A stretch of 17,788 nucleotides of DNA. Source: JBMOLK01 sp049325575. Lineage in GTDB: Bacteria > Bacillota > Clostridia > Acetivibrionales > Acetivibrionaceae. Location of the stretch: the NCBI GenBank assembly GCA_049325575.1, contig JBMOLK010000075.1, positions 1 to 17,788 on the forward strand, read 5' to 3'. The notes under the pieces are model-generated. The model did not search any database and was not told where the DNA came from. It saw only the letters and a list, made by a program, of their open reading frames with translations. A program made the translations under genes and the position numbers. This document shows, one piece after another, positions 7,044 through 13,819 of this stretch; within the stretch, counting starts at the first letter, position 1; each line of letters opens with the position of its first letter.

Positions 7044-7079
7044 CCTCCGCTTGCTTTTCATAAGGGAGCTTACGGGAGG
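7044..7079 (+). promoter_or_regulatory. Possible hairpin masking the nifE upstream GGAGG
   Basis: CCTCC (7044-7048), three bases after the nifK stop, can pair with GGAGG (7075-7079), the strongest purine-rich site before nifE. The loop is 26 nt and the stem only 5 bp, so this is a weak proposal. The GGAGG is 19 bases from the nifE ATG, further than usual. Confidence 0.25.
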
Positions 7080-7098
7080 ATAGAAAGGTCTGGTCTTT

Positions 7099-8448
7099 AT
7101 GTTGAATAATAAAACAACTGACGTACTTGAGGATAGAAAAGAATTTATTTGTTTCAAATCGGATAACAGTCAGGGTGGCCTTAAATGTGAAAAAGACAGT
7201 ATTGCGGGTTCGGTTAGCCAGAGGGCTTGCGTATACTGTGGCGCCAGGGTTGTCCTAAACCCCATAACCGATGCATACCACATAGTTCACGGACCTATAG
7301 GATGTGCCAGCTATACATGGGATATAAGAGGCAGTCTGACCAGTGGCCCCGAAACATACCGAAACAGCTTTTCTACCGATCTAAGAGAGCAGGATGTGGT
7401 TTTTGGCGGCGAGAAAAAGCTTTCGGCAGCCATTGATGAAATTGTAGAAAAATATTCTCCAAAGCTCATATTTGTTTATGCTACCTGTATCGTTGGGGTA
7501 ATAGGAGATGATATAGATGCAGTGTGCAAAAGAGCGGAACAAAAATACAATATACGGGTTATACCAGTTAAATCAAGCGGTTTTGCCGGCAACAAGTCCA
7601 TGGGCTATAAAGCAGCTTGCAAGGCACTTATAAAATTAATGGGGGACAACGTACCGGATAAGGTTAGAGGTATTAATTTTCTGGGGGACTTTAACCTGGC
7701 CGGGGAGATATGGATCATAACCAACTACTTGAAGCAGATCGGTATAGATGTAATCTCTAAAATAACCGGAGACTCAAGGTTTGAGGAGATCAAAAGGGCA
7801 CCGGAAGCTTCATTGAATATAGTTCAGTGTGCCGGTTCAATGACCAGCCTGGCAAAGGAAATGGAAGCAAAATATAATATTCCCTTTGTAAAGGTCAGCT
7901 TTTTTGGTATTGAGGATACCTGCGCCTCGATTATGAAAGTTGCTGAAGCTTATGGAGATAAACAAGTTCAGTTAAAAGCCAGGCAGATGGTTTTTAATGA
8001 AAGACTTAAGATAGAGCCTAAGCTTTCCTACTATAGGAAAAGGCTTGAAGGTAAAAGAGCAGCTATCTATGTTGGCGGAGGGTTTAAAGCTATTTCTTTG
8101 ATAAAACAGTTTGCAGACCTGGGAATGAAAACAGTTATGGTAGGAACACAAACCGGAAGGGCAGAAGAGTATGAGGTAATTAAAAATATTGCTGATGAAG
8201 GAACTGTTATCCTGGATGATACCAATCCTGCCGAACTTGAAAAGTTTATCAAGGAAAAGGGGGCAGATATTCTGGTAGGCGGTGTTAAGGAGAGACCTTT
8301 AGCCTATAAGCTTGGAATCGCCTTTTGTGACCACAATCATGAGAGGAAGCATCCGCTGTGCGGCTTCGAGGGTGCAGTAAATTTTGCAAAAGAGATAGAC
8401 CTGACAATTAATAGTCCTGTATGGAATATAGTACTTTCCTCTTTATAA
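7099..8448 (+). CDS. nifE: FeMo-co assembly scaffold subunit NifE
   Basis: A 449-residue protein homologous to NifD that forms the NifEN scaffold on which the NifB product is matured to FeMo-co. Cys44 and Cys47 (SQRACVYCGARVVLNP), Cys69 (HGPIGCASYTW) and Cys130 (ATCIVGVIGDD) provide cluster ligands. Cys244 (LNIVQCAGSM) matches the FeMo-co cysteine of NifD. The NifD histidine region is replaced by ERKHPLCGFEGA, as usual in NifE. ATG 7099 is the only good start: a stop lies at 7081-7083 in frame. The nearest ribosome binding site is weak (AAAGG, 7084-7088), and the stronger GGGAGGA (7074-7080) is far, so translation may be modest. The gap to nifN-B is 15 bases. Confidence 0.96.
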   Translation: MLNNKTTDVLEDRKEFICFKSDNSQGGLKCEKDSIAGSVSQRACVYCGARVVLNPITDAYHIVHGPIGCASYTWDIRGSLTSGPETYRNSFSTDLREQDVVFGGEKKLSAAIDEIVEKYSPKLIFVYATCIVGVIGDDIDAVCKRAEQKYNIRVIPVKSSGFAGNKSMGYKAACKALIKLMGDNVPDKVRGINFLGDFNLAGEIWIITNYLKQIGIDVISKITGDSRFEEIKRAPEASLNIVQCAGSMTSLAKEMEAKYNIPFVKVSFFGIEDTCASIMKVAEAYGDKQVQLKARQMVFNERLKIEPKLSYYRKRLEGKRAAIYVGGGFKAISLIKQFADLGMKTVMVGTQTGRAEEYEVIKNIADEGTVILDDTNPAELEKFIKEKGADILVGGVKERPLAYKLGIAFCDHNHERKHPLCGFEGAVNFAKEIDLTINSPVWNIVLSSL

Positions 8449-8463
8449 AAGGATGTGATTTAT

Positions 8464-11136
8464 ATGAAAAACAGAAATTTTGTAAATCTAAATGTAAACC
8501 CATGTAAAATGTGTATGCCTATGGGGGCTGTTATGGCTCTTAAGGGAGTTGAAAACAGCATGGTTATTCTTCACGGCTCCCAGGGCTGCAGTACTTATAT
8601 AAGAAGGCATATGGCGGGACACTTCAATGAACCCATTGATGTAGCGTCTTCCTCTTTAAGTGAGGAGGGTACAGTCTATGGGGGAGAAAAAAATCTGAAG
8701 AACGGGCTAAGGAACATTATAAAGCTTTACAATCCGTTTTTAATTGGTGTAGCAACCACATGTCTGGCTGAAACCATAGGAGAGGATATAAAGAGGATTG
8801 TGGAGGAGTTTAAAAGGGAGGAGCCTTTGGAATCTGCAAAGGGAGTTGAGATAGTACCGATACCTACACCTGGGTACGGCGGTACTCAGTTTGAGGGTTA
8901 TTATATGGCACTCACAAGCCTTGTAAAGCATTTGGCGTCGGATAGTACTCCTAACGGTAAAATAAACGTAATAGCAGGCAACTTAAATCCTGGCGATATT
9001 AGAAACATAAAGAGTATGCTGGATGGTTTTGGCATAGAATATATCCTTTTGCCGGATGTTTCAAATACACTGGATTCACCTTATAAACAAGAATACAAAA
9101 AGATTGCTGATGGCGGAACCAAAATAGAAGATATCAGAAAAATGGCTGGTGCGCTGGCTACAATTGAGATGGGGCTGACTGTGTCGGAACAGATGTCACC
9201 CGGTCAGTATCTTAAGGATAAGTTTAACGTACCTTTATACAAGTGCTCTATTCCTATAGGAATAAAGAATACGGACGCATTTGTCAAAACTGTTTCCCAA
9301 ATAACAGGCAGGAAAATTCCGAAAGAGCTGGAAGAGCAGCGAGGGCGGTTTATTGACGCAATGATAGACTCACATAAGTTTAATGGTGAGGGAAGAGCCG
9401 TTATATATGGCGAACCGGAGCTCTCCTATGCAGTTAGTATGCTGTGTATGGAAAACGGAATCAAGCCGCTGCTGATATCTACAGGTGCACAAAATACTGC
9501 ACTTTTGGAGCTTATAAATAGAGAGAGTAAAGAAGCTAAACCGCTGGTTATAGATGATACCGATTTTGAAACCATTCAAAGATATGCTGTCCGTCTAAGG
9601 TCCAACATTTTAATAGGAAATTCAGACGGAAAGGTAATTACTGAAAGGGAAGGAATTCCGCTGGTTAGAATAGGGTTTCCGATACACGACAGGGTTGGAG
9701 GCCAAAGGAACAATATTACCGGTTATGCCGGTTCATTAAAGCTTCTTGATGATATAACAAATACACTCCTTGAAAATAAATACACAAAATACAGGGGCAA
9801 AATGTTTAGCAAGTATTATGCTGATCCAGATAAAAAAGGAGAGCATGGAGGTGAACTTATGGATACAAATAAAAAAGCAGTAAAAGCTTCTTCCATTGAA
9901 GAGAGGACCTTATCTCACCCGTGCTTTTCAGGAGGTGCCTGCAAGATAGCCAGAATGCATATACCTGTAGCACCTTCATGCAACATCCAGTGCAATTACT
10001 GTAATAGAAAATATGATTGTGTGAATGAAAGCAGGCCCGGTGTTACAAGTGAAGTGCTTAAACCTTTTGAAGCAAGAGATAAATTTTTGGCAGTAAAAGA
10101 AAAGCTGGGTAATTTAAAAGTAGTTGGGATAGCTGGACCGGGGGATGCTCTTGCAGATTTTGAAAGCACCAAAGCGTCTATAGAACTTATAAAGAAGGAA
10201 GACCCGGACATTACATTTTGTCTTTCAACCAACGGTCTGATGCTCCCTTACCATGCTGATGACATTATAGATGCCGGTGTAACCCATATTACCGTTACAA
10301 TAAATGCCATAGACCCGGCAATCGGAGCAAAGATATATAAGGAAATAACCTTCCGGGGTAAGAAATATACAGGCGAGAGGGCTTCGGAGATACTCATAAG
10401 AAACCAGCTTACCGGCCTTGAGTACATGGCTAGAAACGGTGTAATATGCAAGGTTAATATAGTAATGATTAAGGGGATAAACGATGGACACATTGAAGAA
10501 GTTGTCCAAAGAGTAAGGGCTTGCGGAGCATATATGACAAACATTATGCCACTGATTCCTGCTAGGGGCAGTGCCTTTGAAGATATGTCCCAAACCAGCA
10601 ATGTGGAGCTTAATGAAGTACGAAAAAAATGCCAGGTGCACCTAAAGCAGATGTATCACTGCAGGCAGTGCAGGGCGGATGCTATAGGAGTCTTAAGCCA
10701 GGATGTTTCATCAGAGTTCAGAAAAAGTGGCTGCCAAAAAGAAGAAACATATGAACCCCAGACTACGGAAAAAGGTGAATTTACTTTTGCAGTTGCAACG
10801 GGGTCGGGAATGCTTGTTGATAAACATTTCGGGCATGCTGAGGAGTTTTATATCTACAAGTTCAAGGACTCATCAATAAACTACATTGAAAAAAGGCCTG
10901 TAGACAAATACTGCAGTGGAACATCCGAATGTGACAGCGAAGAATCCAGGATAGACAGGGTAGTAAGTGTTGTAAATGACTGTGACGCGGTCCTGGCTTT
11001 AAGAATTGGATTTAATCCGCAGAAAGTTCTTGAAAGCAAGGGTATAAAAGTGTTACAGACATGTGGGTATATAGAAGACGGAATTAGGTTGGCGATAGAA
11101 GAACTTGTAAAAGATAAAGGAAAGCTTAAGCGTTAA
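8464..11136 (+). CDS. nifN-B: NifN-NifB fusion: FeMo-co scaffold subunit plus radical SAM NifB-co synthase
   Basis: An 890-residue three-part protein. Residues 1 to about 440 are NifN, the beta partner of NifE, with NPCKMCMPMGA (Cys14, Cys17), HGSQGC (Cys42) and TTCLAETIGED (Cys100). A hydrophilic linker (about 440-478) follows. Residues about 480-750 are the NifB radical SAM core: HPCFSGGACKIARMH (Cys487, Cys493), the CX3CX2C motif CNIQCNYC (Cys506, Cys510, Cys513) for the SAM cluster, and the downstream CRQCRADAIG (Cys733, Cys736). Residues about 772-885 are a NifX/NafY-like cofactor-binding domain (FAVATGSGMLVDKHFGHAEE). NifB inserts carbide and makes NifB-co, and fusion would let it pass straight to NifEN. 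The start is ATG 8464 with AAAGGA (8448-8453); a GTG at 8455 is too near it. C. pasteurianum has the same fusion. Confidence 0.97.
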   Translation: MKNRNFVNLNVNPCKMCMPMGAVMALKGVENSMVILHGSQGCSTYIRRHMAGHFNEPIDVASSSLSEEGTVYGGEKNLKNGLRNIIKLYNPFLIGVATTCLAETIGEDIKRIVEEFKREEPLESAKGVEIVPIPTPGYGGTQFEGYYMALTSLVKHLASDSTPNGKINVIAGNLNPGDIRNIKSMLDGFGIEYILLPDVSNTLDSPYKQEYKKIADGGTKIEDIRKMAGALATIEMGLTVSEQMSPGQYLKDKFNVPLYKCSIPIGIKNTDAFVKTVSQITGRKIPKELEEQRGRFIDAMIDSHKFNGEGRAVIYGEPELSYAVSMLCMENGIKPLLISTGAQNTALLELINRESKEAKPLVIDDTDFETIQRYAVRLRSNILIGNSDGKVITEREGIPLVRIGFPIHDRVGGQRNNITGYAGSLKLLDDITNTLLENKYTKYRGKMFSKYYADPDKKGEHGGELMDTNKKAVKASSIEERTLSHPCFSGGACKIARMHIPVAPSCNIQCNYCNRKYDCVNESRPGVTSEVLKPFEARDKFLAVKEKLGNLKVVGIAGPGDALADFESTKASIELIKKEDPDITFCLSTNGLMLPYHADDIIDAGVTHITVTINAIDPAIGAKIYKEITFRGKKYTGERASEILIRNQLTGLEYMARNGVICKVNIVMIKGINDGHIEEVVQRVRACGAYMTNIMPLIPARGSAFEDMSQTSNVELNEVRKKCQVHLKQMYHCRQCRADAIGVLSQDVSSEFRKSGCQKEETYEPQTTEKGEFTFAVATGSGMLVDKHFGHAEEFYIYKFKDSSINYIEKRPVDKYCSGTSECDSEESRIDRVVSVVNDCDAVLALRIGFNPQKVLESKGIKVLQTCGYIEDGIRLAIEELVKDKGKLKR
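9847..9861 (+). promoter_or_regulatory. Internal ribosome binding site and ATG at the NifB half of nifN-B
   Basis: GGAGGTGA (9847-9854), an 8-base match to the anti-Shine-Dalgarno sequence, stands 7 bases (from GGAGG) before an in-frame ATG (9859-9861, codon 466 of the fusion). Initiation here would give a free NifB-NifX protein of 425 residues beginning MDTNKKAV, about 20 residues before the conserved HPCFSGGAC. It falls exactly in the inter-domain linker. It may be a relic of separate genes or a working internal start. Confidence 0.55.
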
Positions 11137-11166
11137 TTGGATTTATTTAAAGAAGGGGGAAATGTC

Positions 11167-11478
11167 ATGCAAAAACCTAAATATCATGTATTTGTATGCA
11201 CAAGCTCAAGAATTAACGGACAACAAAAGGGCTATTGTTTTTCTAAGGATGCAGTAGCCATAGTACAAACATTTATGGAAGAAATCGAAAGCAGGGAATT
11301 GACTGATGATGTTATGGTTACAAACACTGGATGCTTTGGCATATGCAGCTCCGGGCCAGTTATAGTGGTTTACCCTGAAGGTATATGGTATAAGGAGGTT
11401 ACGGTTGAGGATGTACCGGAGATTGTAGAATCACATTTTGAAAATGGTGTTAAGGTGGAAAGGCTGGAAATAAAGTAG
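11167..11478 (+). CDS. Thioredoxin-fold [2Fe-2S] ferredoxin, nif-associated
   Basis: A 103-residue small electron carrier closely resembling the C. pasteurianum [2Fe-2S] ferredoxin. The four ligand cysteines fall at the same numbers as in that protein: Cys11, Cys24, Cys56 and Cys60 (VCTSSRINGQQKGYC and NTGCFGIC). Residue 14, a non-ligand cysteine in the C. pasteurianum protein, is serine here. PVIVVYPEGIWYKEV is the conserved thioredoxin-like strand-loop. The C. pasteurianum protein binds the MoFe protein (established knowledge), so a redox or assembly role with NifDK is likely here. AAGGGGGA (11153-11160) supports ATG 11167; the TTG at 11137 directly after the nifN-B stop is less likely. It is in operon with nifN-B, 30 bases downstream. 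Confidence 0.92.
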   Translation: MQKPKYHVFVCTSSRINGQQKGYCFSKDAVAIVQTFMEEIESRELTDDVMVTNTGCFGICSSGPVIVVYPEGIWYKEVTVEDVPEIVESHFENGVKVERLEIK

Positions 11479-11524
11479 TATGTTTATTCCCGGTTTCCCA
11501 TAGATGACAAGTGTAAACTCCTTA

Positions 11525-11718
11525 GGGGAGGTGATACGTATGCAGGGGGACAGGAGCAGGATCACCAAAATTAAATAATGAAACCCTGTGAATAGCAGCC
11601 TTACAAACACAACCATCTCGATTGTTAAATATGCATAAAGAAATGCTGCTCCTGTTTATTACTGCAGCTAATATTATCATCATAAGAAATTTCAACCTAT
11701 ATCAAAGGTTGGGAATTT
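11525..11718 (+). promoter_or_regulatory. Structured leader-like RNA region before nifV-omega
   Basis: The 280-base gap between the ferredoxin and nifV-omega holds several strong pairings. GGTGAT (11530-11535) pairs with ATCACC (11561-11566). ACAGGAGCAG (11550-11559), in that loop, pairs perfectly with CTGCTCCTGT (11646-11655). CAGGG (11543-11547) pairs with CCCTG (11584-11588). A hairpin at 11688-11718 has CAACCT paired with AGGTTG. The first two pairings together would form a pseudoknot. No known riboswitch core was recognised, and I see no U-tract terminator here. Confidence 0.4.
11540..11578 (+). CDS. 12-codon ORF with ideal ribosome binding site (possible leader peptide)
   Basis: ATG 11540 to TAA 11578 encodes MQGDRSRITKIK. 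The site GGAGGTGAT (11527-11535) is a nine-base match to the end of 16S rRNA, and its GGAGG lies 8 bases before the ATG, better than the sites of most real genes here. The ORF overlaps both arms of the local RNA pairings, so ribosome occupancy would change folding. There is no homology to judge by and the peptide has no recognisable motif. It may be translated as a regulatory leader peptide or may be the remnant of a lost gene start. Confidence 0.3.
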   Translation: MQGDRSRITKIK

Positions 11719-11758
11719 GTGAATAAATAGTGTGAATGAGTCAAGGAGGTCGATTCTT

Positions 11759-12844
11759 ATGTCGCTTAACTTAGGAAAAAATAGGAGAGTTAAAATAGTA
11801 GATAGGACATTACCTGAAATGTTTTCTAATAGAAGCAGCGTAAGGAGACTGGAGATAATATACTTTTGCTGGCTTTTAAAGGATATGGGCGTTGATTTTT
11901 TTGAGGTGGATTCCAATATCCTGGATTTAATAGGCAAGCTGCCTTCAGGACTTGACTTTTCATATCGTATCAAAAATGAAAAGGATGTAGATAGGTGTAT
12001 TAAAAATAAAATAAATGAAGTTGTTGTACCTTTGGATTTTCTTAAAAGATACAATCTTCTTAATAATCTTAAAAGCCGCAATGTAAACATAGTACTTGAA
12101 TATCAAATTGAAAGACTTAAGGAATTTGATGCGCTAAAATACTTGAAAGATTTTGACAGCTTCGGCTTTATAAAGGAAATAAGAATAACAGGTCTTAATA
12201 CAGTTTCATCATTTCTCTGGGTTGATAAGGTTTTAGAGATAGAGCAACTTCTAAATGTAAGCATAAACGTGTGTCCAAAAAACAGGTATGCTGGCGCAAC
12301 AGCCTTGTGTTTGGAAGCAATAATGAACAATATTTCTTCCATCACAGTTTCATTTTTAGGGTATGGAAAGGAATGGGGATTTGCAGCCCTGGAGGAAGTA
12401 TTGATGGCAGTAAAAATCCTGGTAAAACCTGATATGAAGATGGATTTTAGTAATCTGCCCGAGATGACCAGATTTTTTTCCAGGATTACAGGAAATGACA
12501 TACCTGAAAGTAAGGCAGTAGCAGGCAAGGGTATATTTAAATACCAATCGGGTATACATGCTGACGGTATTGAAAAAAATCCACTGACATATGAACCTTT
12601 TGACCCTTCTATTGTAGGACAGATAAGGAAGCTGACAATCGGAAAGCATTCAGGAAGGAGAGCAGTTCAGAAGAAGCTAAAGGAACTGGGTATAAAATGC
12701 AAGATCGAAGAGGCGGCAAATATTTTGGAACATATCAGGGAGAAGAGTTCGGAGTGTAAAAGAGACCTGTTTGACTATGAAGTAATAGATATTTATAAAA
12801 GCAGGTATTTGAGTGATTTACAGATTGAAGCAACTGTAATGTGA
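11759..12844 (+). CDS. nifV-omega: Homocitrate synthase omega subunit (NifV C-terminal part)
   Basis: A 361-residue protein matching nifV-omega of C. pasteurianum, where both this gene and nifV-alpha are needed to restore NifV function in Azotobacter. About residues 255-361 form the C-terminal region of homocitrate/isopropylmalate synthases: GKGIFKYQSGIHADG, NPLTYEPFDPSIVG and LTIGKHSGRRAV. Residues 1-250 look like a decayed TIM barrel. The catalytic VDTTLRDGEQ motif has become VDRTLPEM (14-21), so this chain is probably not catalytic itself. AAGGAGG (11743-11749) points to ATG 11759; the in-frame GTG at 11732 lies upstream of that site. Its stop overlaps possible upstream starts of nifV-alpha, suggesting coupled translation and a heteromeric enzyme. 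Confidence 0.88.
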   Translation: MSLNLGKNRRVKIVDRTLPEMFSNRSSVRRLEIIYFCWLLKDMGVDFFEVDSNILDLIGKLPSGLDFSYRIKNEKDVDRCIKNKINEVVVPLDFLKRYNLLNNLKSRNVNIVLEYQIERLKEFDALKYLKDFDSFGFIKEIRITGLNTVSSFLWVDKVLEIEQLLNVSINVCPKNRYAGATALCLEAIMNNISSITVSFLGYGKEWGFAALEEVLMAVKILVKPDMKMDFSNLPEMTRFFSRITGNDIPESKAVAGKGIFKYQSGIHADGIEKNPLTYEPFDPSIVGQIRKLTIGKHSGRRAVQKKLKELGIKCKIEEAANILEHIREKSSECKRDLFDYEVIDIYKSRYLSDLQIEATVM

Positions 12845-12864
12845 CTATAAAAGAGGTGGCCATG

Positions 12865-13683
12865 ATGGATATAAGAATTGTTGATACAACTCTTCGTGAC
12901 GGAGAACAAAGATCAGGAATAGCACTTTGTCCCTCCGAAAAGGTTCAGATAGTAAAAATGCTGGATTGCCTTGGTATATACCAGATTGAAGTGGGTATAC
13001 CTGCCATGGGGGGAGATGAGAAAAAGAGTATTCAAAAGATAATGGAGCTTGATACAAAAAGCAGAATATCTACCTGGAGCAGGATGAATATAAACGATAT
13101 AAAGGAGTCTATCGAATGCAATCCCCATTTGATCCACATTTCCATTCCATCTTCAGACATACAGATAAGTCATAAACTGGGGAAAGACAGGGGCTATGTA
13201 CTGGACAATATGAGAAAATGTATAGCATATGCAAAAGACAAAGGTTTTGAGGTAACAGTTGGCCTGGAAGATGCATCAAGAGCAGACCTGGATTTTCTTC
13301 TTGAATTGATAAAGGATGCTTATTCACAAGGTATCAAAAGAATCAGATATGCTGATACAGTAGGTATTTTATATAGGAAGAGAATATATGAAGATGTGCT
13401 GAAGATTAGAAGCCATATAAAAGAGTTAGACCTGGAAATACATGCTCATAATGATCTTGGAATGGCTGTGTCAAACTCTATAGCAGCCGTAAGAGGTGGT
13501 GCATGCTATGTAGACTGTACCATTGGTGGAATAGGAGAGAGAGCCGGAAATTGTGACTTTTTGAAATTTATCTCATCTGCTAAAGCAGTTCTCGGGCTAT
13601 GCAGAGAGTATAATATAAAAGATATCGTGAAAACACAGAAAGGTATATTAAAGATAATAAGCAATGTTGCAGCTGTTTCTTAG
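12865..13683 (+). CDS. nifV-alpha: Homocitrate synthase alpha subunit (NifV N-terminal catalytic barrel)
   Basis: A 272-residue catalytic TIM barrel of the HMG-CoA-lyase-like family. It opens with DIRIVDTTLRDGEQRSGIAL (Arg11, Asp12), has IEVGIPAMG (41-49), GLEDASRAD (133-141) and the metal-binding HAHNDLGMA (193-201), then the second signature GGIGERAGN (221-229). It joins acetyl-CoA and 2-oxoglutarate to homocitrate, the organic ligand of FeMo-co. It ends just after the barrel and lacks the C-terminal region that the preceding gene supplies. Start choice: ATG 12865 is 8 bases after GAGG (12853-12856) and gives the normal NifV N-terminus. ATG 12862 is equally possible, and GTG 12841 overlaps the previous stop but lacks a site. 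It is the last nif gene in the run. Confidence 0.92.
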   Translation: MDIRIVDTTLRDGEQRSGIALCPSEKVQIVKMLDCLGIYQIEVGIPAMGGDEKKSIQKIMELDTKSRISTWSRMNINDIKESIECNPHLIHISIPSSDIQISHKLGKDRGYVLDNMRKCIAYAKDKGFEVTVGLEDASRADLDFLLELIKDAYSQGIKRIRYADTVGILYRKRIYEDVLKIRSHIKELDLEIHAHNDLGMAVSNSIAAVRGGACYVDCTIGGIGERAGNCDFLKFISSAKAVLGLCREYNIKDIVKTQKGILKIISNVAAVS

Positions 13684-13757
13684 ACTTATTTAGAAAAAGT
13701 TTTGGAAAGTTTCGGGGATGAGTTAATATTTTACTTTAAATATGTTAAACTTATTTT

Positions 13758-13795
13758 AAAGATAATCAGCCTGAAAGATAAAGCTGGTTATCTTT
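13758..13795 (+). terminator. Hairpin terminator after nifV-alpha
   Basis: AAAGATAATCAGC (13758-13770) pairs along its whole length with 13783-13795 (GCTGGTTATCTTT, one T-G pair) around a 12-nt loop. The following bases AGTTTAATATATTT are only partly U-rich, so termination may be incomplete and some transcripts may continue into nadE, 25 bases further on. It marks the likely end of the nif transcript. Confidence 0.55.
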
Positions 13796-13819
13796 AGTTT
13801 AATATATTTAGGTGATTCT

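Noticed and set aside
11431..11616. Minus-strand 61-residue hydrophobic frame in the gap before nifV-omega
   Set aside because: It overlaps the ferredoxin gene end and has no ribosome binding site; the RNA structure explains the region better.
11759..13683. One nifV broken by a frameshift
   Set aside because: The C-terminal half comes first and each chain is complete with its own ribosome binding site, as in C. pasteurianum.
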